Origin: an uncultured Flavobacteriaceae bacterium
GTDB taxonomy: Bacteria; Bacteroidota; Bacteroidia; Flavobacteriales; Flavobacteriaceae
Reading direction: 5' to 3'
NCBI GenBank assembly: GCA_943789455.1
Contig: CALSUE010000007.1
Span: 124,001-188,000 of the forward strand
Length of the DNA: 64,000 bases
Under the pieces are notes generated by a model. It was not told the origin of the DNA and made no database searches. It saw nothing but the letters and a program-made list of their open reading frames with translations. Positions 46,957-55,603 of the stretch are shown piece after piece. The position numbers and the translations under genes were made by a program. Every line of letters begins with the position of its first letter. The first letter of the stretch is position 1.

Positions 46957-47045
46957 ATGAATTAAAGCAAAAATATTGATATAATCTCATGCTTTTAAAC
47001 TTCCATATTTATCTCTATTTAATATATCTATTCATTTTTTTGCAT

Positions 47046-47053
47046 TAATTTTG
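47046..47053 (+). promoter_or_regulatory. Possible nfu-ubiE-porT promoter -7 box
   Basis: TAATTTTG matches TAnnTTTG, 22 bases before the ATG. No TTG is at the -33 distance. Confidence 0.35.
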
Positions 47054-47075
47054 TTGTTTATTTTTATTATTTCTA

Positions 47076-47987
47076 ATGAACGCACAAAAAATTACAATTC
47101 AATCAACCAACAACGAAAACATTTTAAAATTTGTAAGCAATCAAATTTTAATAAATGGAGGTAGTTATGAATTTAATAATATTGATGAAGCTAAAAACTC
47201 TCCCTTAGCTCAACAGTTATTTTATTTGCCTTTCGTGAAAAAAATATTCATTACTGCAAATTTTATTGCAATTCAACGGTTTGATATTGTTGAATGGATT
47301 GATGTTCAAGAGGAAGTTAAAGAACAAATTGAAGCCTATTTTACTGCTGGAGGAATTGCTATTAAAGAAAATTTAGAGTCGAGAAAAAAAGCAGCGATTG
47401 AGGTGTATGCAGAAGCAACCCCAAATCCTTCTACTATGAAGTTTGGAACTAATAAGTCTTTGACAACTACAGATGTTGAATATAAAAACATAGAAGAAGC
47501 AAGTAAATCTTCTCCCTTGGCAAAAGCTTTATTTGGATTTCAATTTGTAAAAGAAGTATTTATCTCTGAAAATTATATATCCATCACTAAGTTTGATATT
47601 ATTGAATGGAATGACGTTTATGCTGAAATTAGAAATTTTATAAGCTCCTATTTACAAGAAAATAAAACCATAATTAAAGAGCTTCCAAAATCAATTGAGA
47701 AAATAAACAAATCCTCTACTAAAGAATTTGATACTGGAGAATTAGAGGGAACTCCTGCCAAAATTATAGCTATTTTAGATGAATATATTCGTCCTGCAGT
47801 TGCATCAGACGGAGGTAATATAGCCTTTAAATCCTATGATCAAGAAAGTAAGATTGTAAGTGTAATTTTACAGGGAGCCTGCAGTGGTTGCCCTTCCTCT
47901 ACCATTACTTTAAAAAACGGTATAGAAACAATGTTACAAGAAATGCTTCCTAATGAAATTAGTCAAGTAGTAGCTATTAACGGGTAA
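47076..47987 (+). CDS. NifU-like Fe-S scaffold with two N-terminal Nfu domains (303 aa)
   Basis: The C-terminal NifU domain (about 225-303) holds the cluster motif C269-S-G-C272 (ACSGCPSS). Two tandem Nfu_N-type domains precede it, at about 1-95 and 105-200. The second has the family start EATPNPSTMKFGTN, while the first copy has lost the PNP stretch. The pair SPLAQQLFYLPFVKKIF / SPLAKALFGFQFVKEVF shows the duplication. It would build or carry [4Fe-4S] clusters. It is followed by ubiE after 31 bases. Confidence 0.9.
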   Translation: MNAQKITIQSTNNENILKFVSNQILINGGSYEFNNIDEAKNSPLAQQLFYLPFVKKIFITANFIAIQRFDIVEWIDVQEEVKEQIEAYFTAGGIAIKENLESRKKAAIEVYAEATPNPSTMKFGTNKSLTTTDVEYKNIEEASKSSPLAKALFGFQFVKEVFISENYISITKFDIIEWNDVYAEIRNFISSYLQENKTIIKELPKSIEKINKSSTKEFDTGELEGTPAKIIAILDEYIRPAVASDGGNIAFKSYDQESKIVSVILQGACSGCPSSTITLKNGIETMLQEMLPNEISQVVAING

Positions 47988-48018
47988 ATTAATTTCAAGC
48001 GCGAATAGATAAAAAATA

Positions 48019-48747
48019 ATGTCTAAAATAATTAAACCTTACAAAGACTCCAAGTTGGGCAAAAAAGAGCAAGTCGCTACAATGTTCAACAATATATCAA
48101 AGAACTATGATGATTTAAATAGAGTGATCTCATTTGGAATAGATATTAGTTGGAGAAAAAAAGTAGTGAAAATTATTTCAAAAAACAATCCTCAACAAAT
48201 TCTAGATATTGCTACTGGAACCGGAGATTTAGCATTAATGATGTCTGCACTTCAACCAAATAAAATTATTGGTTTAGATATTTCGGAAGGCATGTTAGCC
48301 GTAGGAAAAGAAAAAATAGCCAAAGCAAAATTAAACGATAAAATAGAAATGATTGTTGGCGATTCAGAGAATATGCCTTTTGAAGACAGTACTTTTGATG
48401 CCATTACTGTATCATTTGGAGTTCGAAATTTTGCTAACTTAGAAAAAGGATTGAGTGAAATAAGACGAGTTTTAAAGCCAGGTGGAACATTTGTTATTTT
48501 AGAAACTTCAAATCCAACAAAATTTCCTTTTAAACAAGGGTATAAATTCTACACTTCCTTTATTCTGCCAATTATTGGTAAGTTGTTTTCTAAAGATAAA
48601 ATAGCCTACTCTTATCTGAGTGAATCTGCAAATTATTTTCCTTTTGGTGAAACCTTCAACAATATTTTGAAGAAAAATGGGTTTATTAATACAGAATATA
48701 CCCCTGTTACATTTGGTGTTGCCACCATATACTCTGCTTCTAAATAA
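48019..48747 (+). CDS. ubiE: Demethylmenaquinone methyltransferase / UbiE family
   Basis: A 242-aa SAM-dependent C-methyltransferase. In a menaquinone-using flavobacterium it should act as MenG, converting demethylmenaquinone to menaquinone. The family motifs are [20 protein letters not shown] near residue 12, the SAM loop [12 protein letters not shown] near 61, [15 protein letters not shown] near 114, and [16 protein letters not shown] near 134. Its stop is one base before the porT start. Confidence 0.95.
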   Translation: MSKIIKPYKDSKLGKKEQVATMFNNISKNYDDLNRVISFGIDISWRKKVVKIISKNNPQQILDIATGTGDLALMMSALQPNKIIGLDISEGMLAVGKEKIAKAKLNDKIEMIVGDSENMPFEDSTFDAITVSFGVRNFANLEKGLSEIRRVLKPGGTFVILETSNPTKFPFKQGYKFYTSFILPIIGKLFSKDKIAYSYLSESANYFPFGETFNNILKKNGFINTEYTPVTFGVATIYSASK

Positions 48748-48748
48748 T

Positions 48749-49456
48749 ATGAAAAAAATAGTATTTTTTGTTGTTTGTTTTTTGATGGTGATTTCTGCAT
48801 CTTCTCAAAAAAGAAGAAATGTAGATAATCTTCCAACTTTTGATGACCCTAAAATTCATTATGGTTTTTATTTAGGTATAAATCAAAACGATTTTAAGGT
48901 TAATTATAGACCAAGTAATTTTCCAAATACGGTTATTGAAATAAAACCTACTTCAGGATTTAATGTTGGTTTAATTACAGATTTAAGAATTCATAAAAAT
49001 GTAAACTTACGTTTTGAACCGGGTTTAATGAGTAATTCAAAAACTATTTATTTTAATAATAGTTCATCTTTACTTACAGAAAGAGATAGTGTTAGAGAAA
49101 TTGGGTCTACCTATTTACACCTCCCATTAATTTTAAAATTTAGCACTGATCGTTGGAATAACGTAAGGCCCTATGTTTTAGCAGGTGTATCTTACGATCA
49201 CAACTTCTCAAGTAATCAAGAAAATTCTGATGATAATTATAGTGGGGAATTTAGAATGAAAACTAAAAACTTTATGTATGAAGTTGGTTTTGGAATAGAT
49301 ATTTATTTATCCTTTTTTAAGTTTTCACCATCAATTCGAGGTCTTTTTGCGATGAACAGAGAACTTATTGATGACAACAATAATGATAGCCCATGGACAT
49401 CTCCTGTGAATTCATTTTCTACACGAGGGATTTTCATAAGTTTTGCTTTTGAATAA
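48749..49456 (+). CDS. porT: PorT/SprT-family T9SS outer-membrane protein
   Basis: A 235-aa outer-membrane beta barrel needed for T9SS secretion in Porphyromonas (PorT) and F. johnsoniae (SprT). The signal peptide (1-19, ISASSQ) is followed by KIHYGFYLGINQNDFKVNYR and alternating strands. The position directly after ubiE and close to the tamL-like gene is the order known for sprT. I set the start at 48749, one base after the ubiE stop, since a longer frame from inside ubiE would bury the signal peptide. Confidence 0.87.
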   Translation: MKKIVFFVVCFLMVISASSQKRRNVDNLPTFDDPKIHYGFYLGINQNDFKVNYRPSNFPNTVIEIKPTSGFNVGLITDLRIHKNVNLRFEPGLMSNSKTIYFNNSSSLLTERDSVREIGSTYLHLPLILKFSTDRWNNVRPYVLAGVSYDHNFSSNQENSDDNYSGEFRMKTKNFMYEVGFGIDIYLSFFKFSPSIRGLFAMNRELIDDNNNDSPWTSPVNSFSTRGIFISFAFE

Positions 49457-49458
49457 AT

Positions 49459-50178
49459 TTATCTTCTAAATTCATTCAATAAAATAGCCGTAGCTGTGGC
49501 AACATTTAAACTTTCAACTTGCATAGAATCACCATATCTTGGAATTGATATCTTATTGCTAATTAAATTTTTTAAGGTATCAGAAATACCATTAGCTTCA
49601 TTACCCATAACCAAAACGGCTGAAGCTGGGAGTTTAGTTTTATGAATATTAACTCCATTCATATCTGCAATATATATTGGAATAGAAACTGTTTTTAAAT
49701 ACTCAGGTAAATTAAGATAGGAAGTAGATACCCTAGTTAAAGAACCCATACTAGCTTGAACCACCTTCGTGTTATAACAATCAACTGTTTCTTTAGAGCA
49801 AACTAGTTGTTCAACACCAAACCAATCGCACAATCGAATAATAGTTCCTAGGTTTCCAGGATCATTAATAGTATCCAATGCAACAATTAAACCTGATGAA
49901 TTCACCTTTTTCTCTGAAGGGATTTTAAATAGTGCTAGAACTTTATTTGGCGTCTTTAAACTGCTTATTTTTTTTAATTCTTGATTGGTCACTTGAACAA
50001 AACAATCTAAAAAGGAAAAGTAAGAATCTGTAGAAAATAAAATCTCTACCTCATAAGATGATTTCAGAAACTCTTCAATTACTTTTACCCCTTCAGCAAT
50101 AAATAATTGATGTTTTTGCCGATACTTTTTTTGAGATAAGCTGGTAATTAGTTTTTGATGGTTATTAGATAGTCTCAT
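49459..50178 (-). CDS. SpoU/TrmH-family RNA 2'-O-ribose methyltransferase
   Basis: A 239-aa protein with an N-terminal L30e-like substrate-binding region (LITSLSQKKYRQKHQLFIAEG) and the SPOUT core with motif 1 ALDTINDPGNLGTIIR (near 111-126), motif 2 VLVMGNEANGIS (near 189-200) and motif 3 ISIPRYGDSMQVESLNVATATAILL (in pieces). The exact target (23S rRNA or tRNA) is not visible. It lies convergent to porT and divergent from the tamL-like gene. Confidence 0.92.
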   Translation of the reverse strand: MRLSNNHQKLITSLSQKKYRQKHQLFIAEGVKVIEEFLKSSYEVEILFSTDSYFSFLDCFVQVTNQELKKISSLKTPNKVLALFKIPSEKKVNSSGLIVALDTINDPGNLGTIIRLCDWFGVEQLVCSKETVDCYNTKVVQASMGSLTRVSTSYLNLPEYLKTVSIPIYIADMNGVNIHKTKLPASAVLVMGNEANGISDTLKNLISNKISIPRYGDSMQVESLNVATATAILLNEFRR

Positions 50179-50284
50179 TTAATAAATTAAAATTATTTTA
50201 CTAAAATAGAATAATAAAAACTGAAGCTTATGTTTTTATATGCAACTGAAAAAAAATTTATCTTAATAAAGAAATCAAAAGTAG

Positions 50285-50292
50285 TATTTTTG
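50285..50292 (+). promoter_or_regulatory. Possible tamL -7 box
   Basis: TATTTTTG, an exact TAnnTTTG match 23 bases before the ATG. No TTG at the -33 distance. Confidence 0.35.
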
Positions 50293-50315
50293 AGTTTATA
50301 TTTTGAATGTAATTC

Positions 50316-52829
50316 ATGAAAAAAATATTTATCTACTTTTTATTAATCTTGTTTTTATCGGCTTGTAGCTCGGTAAAGAGAGTAAAAGACGCTAAATATT
50401 TATTGACTCAGAATACAATTATTATAAATGATAAAAAAAACACCAATACAGATTTAATTGAGTTATTGGTTCAAAAACCAAATAGTAAAACATTAGGGCT
50501 CCCACTGTCATTATATTTTTATAATCTAGGAGACAACAAAAAGCCAGAAAAAGCCTCAGATTGGGGAAATCTTAAACCAAAAACCTATAATTTTATTAAA
50601 AATGTTTTTTCTGAAAAGCAAAGTATCTCATTTGCAAATAGTATGATTCGTTTAAATAATTGGTTTTTAAAAAACGGTCAAGCTCCAATAACCATTGATG
50701 ATATTAAAATTAAAAAAACCATTAATAATCTTACTGCATACCATAAAAATAGAGGTTATTTTAGAGTAGAAGTAAGTTCTAATAAAAAACTATTAAAAAA
50801 TAAAAAGGGAGAAATAGATTATATAATTAATACAGGTCGTCCAACGTATTTAGATTCCGTAAGAACAAAAATAAAATCTCCTGTTTTAGACTCTTTATAT
50901 CAATCAAAAAAAGCATTATCCTACTTGAAAAGTGGAGATCAATTTATAGAGAGTAATTTTATTAAAGAAGCTAAAAGAATTACTAACCTTTTTAGAAATA
51001 ATGGTATTTATCACTTTACAGAAAATGATTTGGGCTATTACAATATAGATACAGCGAATACAAACAATTATAAAACAAATATTGATCTAGTTATTTTTGA
51101 TAAAAAAAGAATTTTAAAAACTAATGGTGATTATATTCTAAAACCCTATACAATTCAAAAAATTAGAAAAGTTACTGTTTTTACAGATTATTCTTTTTCT
51201 CAGAAAGACAACCCTAACCAAGACTCTACCAGCTTCAAAGGAATTACTTTTCTTGCCCATAATAAAATAAAGTACAACCCAAAACTTTTATCAGAGTCTA
51301 TCTTTATTAAACCTGGCGAAGTTTATGCTGATTCTCTAAGAAACTTAACTAGAAAACATTTAAAATCATTAAGAAATTTTAAGGTAATTAATATTAAATA
51401 TGAGCCCGTAGATAGTCTAAATAATCAACTAGATGTATCTATTTTACTAACACCTTTAGATAAGTTTAGTTTAGATTTAGAAACTGAACTCACGCATTCA
51501 AACATCAGAGACCTGGGTGTTTCAGCAAAATTCTCCATAGTAAATAGAAATATCTTTAAGGGTGCCGAAATTTTTAAACTTTCATTTTTGAGTTCATTTT
51601 TTAACGCTTCCCAAGATGCGAATAAAGAAGAACAATTTTTCAACTCATGGGAAATTGGAGCAGATATGTCTTTAGAAATTCCTCGATTTGTTGCGCCTTT
51701 TGGAATCAATAAATTAGTTCCAAAAAGAATGTCTCCAAGAACTGTATTCTCATTAGGAACAAGTATTCAGCAGAATATTGGCCTTGATCGAGAAACCCTT
51801 ACAGCATTGATGAGTTATAAATGGCAATACAATGCAAAAAAAACAATTCAATTGGATATTTTCAATACTCAATATGTTCGAAACTTAAGAATTGGGAATT
51901 ACTTTGACATCTATAATTCCGAATATATTAAACTAAATTCTATTGCAAGAGAGTTTTATAACAACCCTGATTACAACTTAGAGAGGCAGCAAGAAACTGT
52001 TTCATTTATGAGTACTGTTTTTAATGATCCTAATTTTCTAACTAACAATCCTGATTCTTTCAGAAATAATTTGAATATTTTAGATCGATACAATATCATA
52101 ACTTCAGATTTTTTAATTCCAACAATTGCATATTCATTTACCTACAATAACCAGAGTGACTTCAGAGATAATAATTTTTCTTTTTTTAAAATAAGAGTTG
52201 CAAACTCAGGAAATATTGGAGGATTATTATCAAATAAAAAAAACAATAACAATAGAAAAACTATTTTTAATATTCCATTAGCTCAGTATTTTAAAACTGA
52301 CATTGAATATAAAAAGTTTTGGGAAATAGATGACTCCTCAGTAATTGGTTTTAGAAGTTTTATTGGGGCAATTATTCCTTATGATAATTCTGCAATACCT
52401 TTTACTAAAAGTTATTTTGCTGGAGGCTCAAATGACATAAGAGCGTGGCAAACCTATGACTTGGGCCCAGGAAATAGAAATTCTGGATTGGAATATAATA
52501 TTGGAAGTCTGAAATTTTTAACTAGTGCTGAATATCGGTTTGATTTGTTTGGAAGTTTAAAGGGAGCCTTGTTTGTTGATGCCGGAAATATATGGGATAT
52601 TACAAATTCAATATTTGCTGAAGATGAGGCAAAATTTAATGGGATTAATTCAGTGAAAGATATTGCTGTTGGATCTGGCTTTGGACTTAGGTATGATTTT
52701 AGTTTTTTAGTCTTTAGATTAGACCTTGGTTTTAAAATGCATGAACCCTATTTAGAAACAAATAAATGGTTTAGGAATTACAATTTTTCAAATGCTGTAT
52801 ATAACATTGGAATTAATTATCCGTTTTAA
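50316..52829 (+). CDS. tamL: BamA/TamA-family outer-membrane lipoprotein, TamL-like
   Basis: An Omp85 protein of 837 aa that starts with a lipoprotein signal (lipobox to C17, LFLSAC), the defining mark of Bacteroidota TamL. POTRA-like domains span about 25-420, and the C-terminal barrel follows with the lid-lock type sequence YFAGGSNDIRAWQTYDLGPG near residue 695-715 and a FVDAGNIWDI strand. TamL works with TamB to move material to the outer membrane. The neighbours (SpoU gene and sprT/porT-like gene) match the F. johnsoniae locus that includes tamL. Confidence 0.85.
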   Translation: MKKIFIYFLLILFLSACSSVKRVKDAKYLLTQNTIIINDKKNTNTDLIELLVQKPNSKTLGLPLSLYFYNLGDNKKPEKASDWGNLKPKTYNFIKNVFSEKQSISFANSMIRLNNWFLKNGQAPITIDDIKIKKTINNLTAYHKNRGYFRVEVSSNKKLLKNKKGEIDYIINTGRPTYLDSVRTKIKSPVLDSLYQSKKALSYLKSGDQFIESNFIKEAKRITNLFRNNGIYHFTENDLGYYNIDTANTNNYKTNIDLVIFDKKRILKTNGDYILKPYTIQKIRKVTVFTDYSFSQKDNPNQDSTSFKGITFLAHNKIKYNPKLLSESIFIKPGEVYADSLRNLTRKHLKSLRNFKVINIKYEPVDSLNNQLDVSILLTPLDKFSLDLETELTHSNIRDLGVSAKFSIVNRNIFKGAEIFKLSFLSSFFNASQDANKEEQFFNSWEIGADMSLEIPRFVAPFGINKLVPKRMSPRTVFSLGTSIQQNIGLDRETLTALMSYKWQYNAKKTIQLDIFNTQYVRNLRIGNYFDIYNSEYIKLNSIAREFYNNPDYNLERQQETVSFMSTVFNDPNFLTNNPDSFRNNLNILDRYNIITSDFLIPTIAYSFTYNNQSDFRDNNFSFFKIRVANSGNIGGLLSNKKNNNNRKTIFNIPLAQYFKTDIEYKKFWEIDDSSVIGFRSFIGAIIPYDNSAIPFTKSYFAGGSNDIRAWQTYDLGPGNRNSGLEYNIGSLKFLTSAEYRFDLFGSLKGALFVDAGNIWDITNSIFAEDEAKFNGINSVKDIAVGSGFGLRYDFSFLVFRLDLGFKMHEPYLETNKWFRNYNFSNAVYNIGINYPF

Positions 52830-52914
52830 ACTAGTTCACTTTTTTCCTACAACGATTTCGATGATTTTTAAGCTCATCGGCAATTAAATTCTCTACTAAT
52901 AGCTATTTTTTGAT

Positions 52915-52922
52915 TACTTTTG
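52915..52922 (+). promoter_or_regulatory. Probable fbaA -7 box
   Basis: TACTTTTG, an exact TAnnTTTG match 33 bases before the ATG. The -33 TTG is not evident. Confidence 0.45.
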
Positions 52923-52955
52923 ATGCCTTAAATTCAATCATTTAAAACAAATAAA

Positions 52956-54023
52956 ATGAGTCACAATATTAAACCAGGAGTTGCTACTGGAGAAGAAGTT
53001 CAAGCTATTTTTAAACTTGCTAAAGAAAAAGCATTTGCTTTACCTGCTGTAAATGTTGTAGGTTCAAATACCATTAATGCAGTATTAGAAACAGCAAAAG
53101 AACTAAATGCTCCTGTAATTATTCAATTCTCAAATGGTGGTGCGCAGTTTAATGCTGGAAAGGGATTATCTAATGAGGATCAAAAAGCAGCGATAGCAGG
53201 AGGAGTAGCAGGTGCTAAACACATCCATTTATTAGCTGAGGCATACGGAGTTCCTGTAATTTTACATACAGACCATTGTGCTAAAAAATTATTACCATGG
53301 ATTGATGGTTTGTTAGCAGCAAGTGAAGAACATTTTGCCGCTACCGGAAAACCTCTTTATAGCTCTCACATGATTGATTTATCTGAAGAGCCTATAGAAG
53401 AAAATATTGAAATTTGTAAAACCTATTTAGCACGAATGTCTAAAATGGGAATGACTTTAGAAATTGAATTAGGAATTACAGGAGGGGAAGAAGATGGTGT
53501 TGATAATTCTGATGTAGATGTATCTAAATTATACACACAACCAGAGGAAGTAGCATATGCTTATGAGGAATTAATGAAGGTTAGCCCTCAATTTACAATT
53601 GCTGCAGCTTTTGGAAATGTTCATGGAGTTTATAAGCCTGGGAATGTAAAATTAACTCCAAAAATTCTAAAAAACTCACAAGAGCATGTTTCTCAAAAAT
53701 ACAATCTTGCTCACAATACAATTGATTTTGTATTTCATGGAGGATCAGGTTCTACCCTAGAAGAAATTAGAGAGTCTATTGGTTATGGTGTTATTAAAAT
53801 GAATATTGATACTGATTTACAATATGCTTTTACAGAAGGGATTAGAGATTACATGCAAGGTAAAGCAGACTACCTAGCAAATCAAATTGGAAACCCTGAT
53901 GGTGCAGATCAACCTAATAAAAAATATTATGATCCAAGAAAATGGTTGCGCGAAGGAGAAGTTACTTTCAAAACTAGATTAAAGAAAGCTTTTGAAGATC
54001 TAAATAATGTAAATACATTATAG
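52956..54023 (+). CDS. fbaA: Class II fructose-bisphosphate aldolase
   Basis: A zinc-dependent aldolase of 355 aa that splits fructose 1,6-bisphosphate in glycolysis and acts in reverse in gluconeogenesis. Zinc and active-site marks are HTDHCAKK near residue 108, NVHGVYKPGNVKL near 225 and FHGGSGST near 264. The length and the C-terminal RKWLREGEV match the E. coli FbaA (class IIA) branch. A strong terminator follows. Confidence 0.97.
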   Translation: MSHNIKPGVATGEEVQAIFKLAKEKAFALPAVNVVGSNTINAVLETAKELNAPVIIQFSNGGAQFNAGKGLSNEDQKAAIAGGVAGAKHIHLLAEAYGVPVILHTDHCAKKLLPWIDGLLAASEEHFAATGKPLYSSHMIDLSEEPIEENIEICKTYLARMSKMGMTLEIELGITGGEEDGVDNSDVDVSKLYTQPEEVAYAYEELMKVSPQFTIAAAFGNVHGVYKPGNVKLTPKILKNSQEHVSQKYNLAHNTIDFVFHGGSGSTLEEIRESIGYGVIKMNIDTDLQYAFTEGIRDYMQGKADYLANQIGNPDGADQPNKKYYDPRKWLREGEVTFKTRLKKAFEDLNNVNTL

Positions 54024-54043
54024 TTTAATAAAACTACAAATAT

Positions 54044-54080
54044 GAAAGTCTGTTTAAATTTTAAACAGACTTTCTTTTTT
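54044..54080 (+). terminator. Terminator after fbaA
   Basis: GAAAGTCTGTTTAA-ATT-TTAAACAGACTTTC, a perfect 14-base stem followed by six T. Confidence 0.88.
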
Positions 54081-54081
54081 A

Positions 54082-54113
54082 TTGGAAAGTTAAATATTAA
54101 TCCATTAAATTTG
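54082..54113 (+). promoter_or_regulatory. accD promoter (TTG-N21-TAAATTTG)
   Basis: TTG at 54082-54084, a 21-base spacer and TAAATTTG at 54106-54113. Confidence 0.7.
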
Positions 54114-54122
54114 TGAACTTGG

Positions 54123-54144
54123 TTTAAGTCAATATTGACTTAAA
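54123..54144. promoter_or_regulatory. Perfect 22-base palindrome just downstream of the accD start site, candidate operator
   Basis: The half-site TTTAAGTCAAT is followed directly by its exact reverse complement. It lies 9 bases after the -7 box and 35 bases before the ATG, the place for a repressor site. Confidence 0.6.
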
Positions 54145-54179
54145 TTAACAACACAAAACAGATGACTAACTAGTAGTAT

Positions 54180-55037
54180 ATGGCTTGGTTTAAAAGAAAA
54201 GAAAAAGGGATTAATACACCTACAGAAGCAAAAAAAGACACACCAAAAGGCTTGTGGTATAAGACACCTAGTGGTAAAATAATAGATACTGAAGAATTAA
54301 AACGCAATCTTTATGTAAGCCCTGAGGATGGATATCATGTTAAAATTGGCAGTAAAGAATACTTTGAAATGCTCTTTGATAACAATAAATTCAAAGAATT
54401 AAATTCAAAAATTACAGCAAAAGATCCTCTTAAATTTGAAGACACAAAAAAATACCCGGATCGATTAAAAGCTGCACAAGAAAAAACTAAACTAAAAGAT
54501 GCCGTAAGAACAGCCGTAGGTAAATCTTTGGGTAAAGAAATTGTAATAGCGGCTATGGATTTTTCATTTATTGGAGGATCTATGGGAAGTGTTGTTGGAG
54601 AAAAAATTGCAAGAGCCATAGAATATTCAATTCAAAATAAATTGCCCTTCTTAATGATTTCAAAATCTGGGGGAGCCAGAATGATGGAAGCTTCTTTATC
54701 TTTAATGCAATTGGTAAAAACTTCTGCTAAACTTGCACAACTTGCCGAAGCAAAAATACCCTATATCTCTTTATGTACAGACCCAACTACAGGAGGAACT
54801 ACTGCTTCATTTGCGATGCTAGGAGATATTAATATTGCAGAGCCTAATGCTTTAATTGCATTTGCTGGACCTAGAGTTGTTAGAGATACTACTGGTAAAG
54901 ATTTACCAGAGGGGTTTCAGCGATCTGAATTTGTGTTAGAACATGGATTTCTTGATGCAATTTATGAAAGAAAAGATTTAAAAAAGCAAGTCAATCTCTA
55001 CATAGACCTGATACAAAATCAGGCCATAAGAGCATAA
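54180..55037 (+). CDS. accD: Acetyl-CoA carboxylase carboxyltransferase beta subunit, zinc-ribbon ligands absent
   Basis: AccD pairs with AccA to move the carboxyl group from biotin to acetyl-CoA, the first step of fatty acid synthesis. The crotonase-like core is complete: [31 protein letters not shown] and [17 protein letters not shown]. The N-terminal ribbon that normally reads KCPSCG...VCPKC reads KTPSGK...VSPED here, so the four Cys positions are T29, G32, S47 and D50. Length 285 is normal and the frame is intact. It stands alone after a good promoter and a palindrome. Confidence 0.95.
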   Translation: MAWFKRKEKGINTPTEAKKDTPKGLWYKTPSGKIIDTEELKRNLYVSPEDGYHVKIGSKEYFEMLFDNNKFKELNSKITAKDPLKFEDTKKYPDRLKAAQEKTKLKDAVRTAVGKSLGKEIVIAAMDFSFIGGSMGSVVGEKIARAIEYSIQNKLPFLMISKSGGARMMEASLSLMQLVKTSAKLAQLAEAKIPYISLCTDPTTGGTTASFAMLGDINIAEPNALIAFAGPRVVRDTTGKDLPEGFQRSEFVLEHGFLDAIYERKDLKKQVNLYIDLIQNQAIRA

Positions 55038-55149
55038 AAAAATCTTGTTTAGGTTAACTTCTTCAACCACCTCTATTGTAATAAGTTATCCCGCTTCTTT
55101 ACCTTTATTTATCACTATAAAATTTATAGGTTAACATATAAAATAATTG

Positions 55150-55157
55150 TACATTTG
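55150..55157 (+). promoter_or_regulatory. Probable rpsO -7 box
   Basis: TACATTTG, an exact TAnnTTTG match 55 bases before the ATG, giving a leader of about 50 bases. Confidence 0.45.
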
Positions 55158-55162
55158 CCACT

Positions 55163-55181
55163 TCAATGAAAAAATCATTGA
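55163..55181 (+). promoter_or_regulatory. Hairpin in the rpsO leader
   Basis: TCAATGA-AAAAA-TCATTGA, a 7-base stem near the 5' end of the predicted leader. It is a candidate S15 autoregulation site. Confidence 0.35.
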
Positions 55182-55212
55182 TGTACATAAAAATCATTTA
55201 AATAATATTGGC

Positions 55213-55482
55213 ATGTATTTGACAAAAGAAGTAAAAGAAACAATCTTCGAAAAACACGGTAATAGTAAAACTAACACCGGTTCTGCCGAAGGACAAATTG
55301 CGTTATTTACGCACAGAATTAATCATTTAACGGGGCACTTAAAGCAAAATCGTAAAGATTTTAATACAGAGCGTTCTCTAGTAAAAATGGTTGGAAAGCG
55401 TAGAAGTCTTTTAGACTATCTAAAGAAAAAAGATATCACTAGATATCGTGCAATAATTAAAGAATTAGGAATTAGAAAATAA
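55213..55482 (+). CDS. rpsO: 30S ribosomal protein S15
   Basis: An 89-aa 16S rRNA-binding protein. I chose the ATG at 55213 (MYLTKEVKETIFEKHG), which gives the standard S15 length; a TTG-led longer frame begins at 55147 but would run through the leader. The core TGSAEGQIALFTHRINHLTGHL and the end RRSLLDYLKKKDITRY match S15. It is followed by a strong terminator and pnp, the usual rpsO-pnp neighbourhood. Confidence 0.97.
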   Translation: MYLTKEVKETIFEKHGNSKTNTGSAEGQIALFTHRINHLTGHLKQNRKDFNTERSLVKMVGKRRSLLDYLKKKDITRYRAIIKELGIRK

Positions 55483-55491
55483 TACCTATTC

Positions 55492-55528
55492 AAAAGAGGT
55501 AGCTTAAGCTACCTCTTTTAATTTTTAC
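55492..55528 (+). terminator. Terminator after rpsO
   Basis: AAAAGAGGTAGCTT / AAGCTACCTCTTTT, 14-base arms with almost no loop, then T-rich sequence. Confidence 0.82.
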
Positions 55529-55603
55529 TTCCATTGGATTAAAACAAACACACAACAACACACACAACAAGAAAAAGTTTAATTAAGAAAGAATTATTAA
55601 AGT

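Noticed and set aside
48677..48748. Extended start for the PorT gene inside ubiE
   Set aside because: It would put 24 residues before a clear signal peptide; the ATG one base after the ubiE stop fits better.
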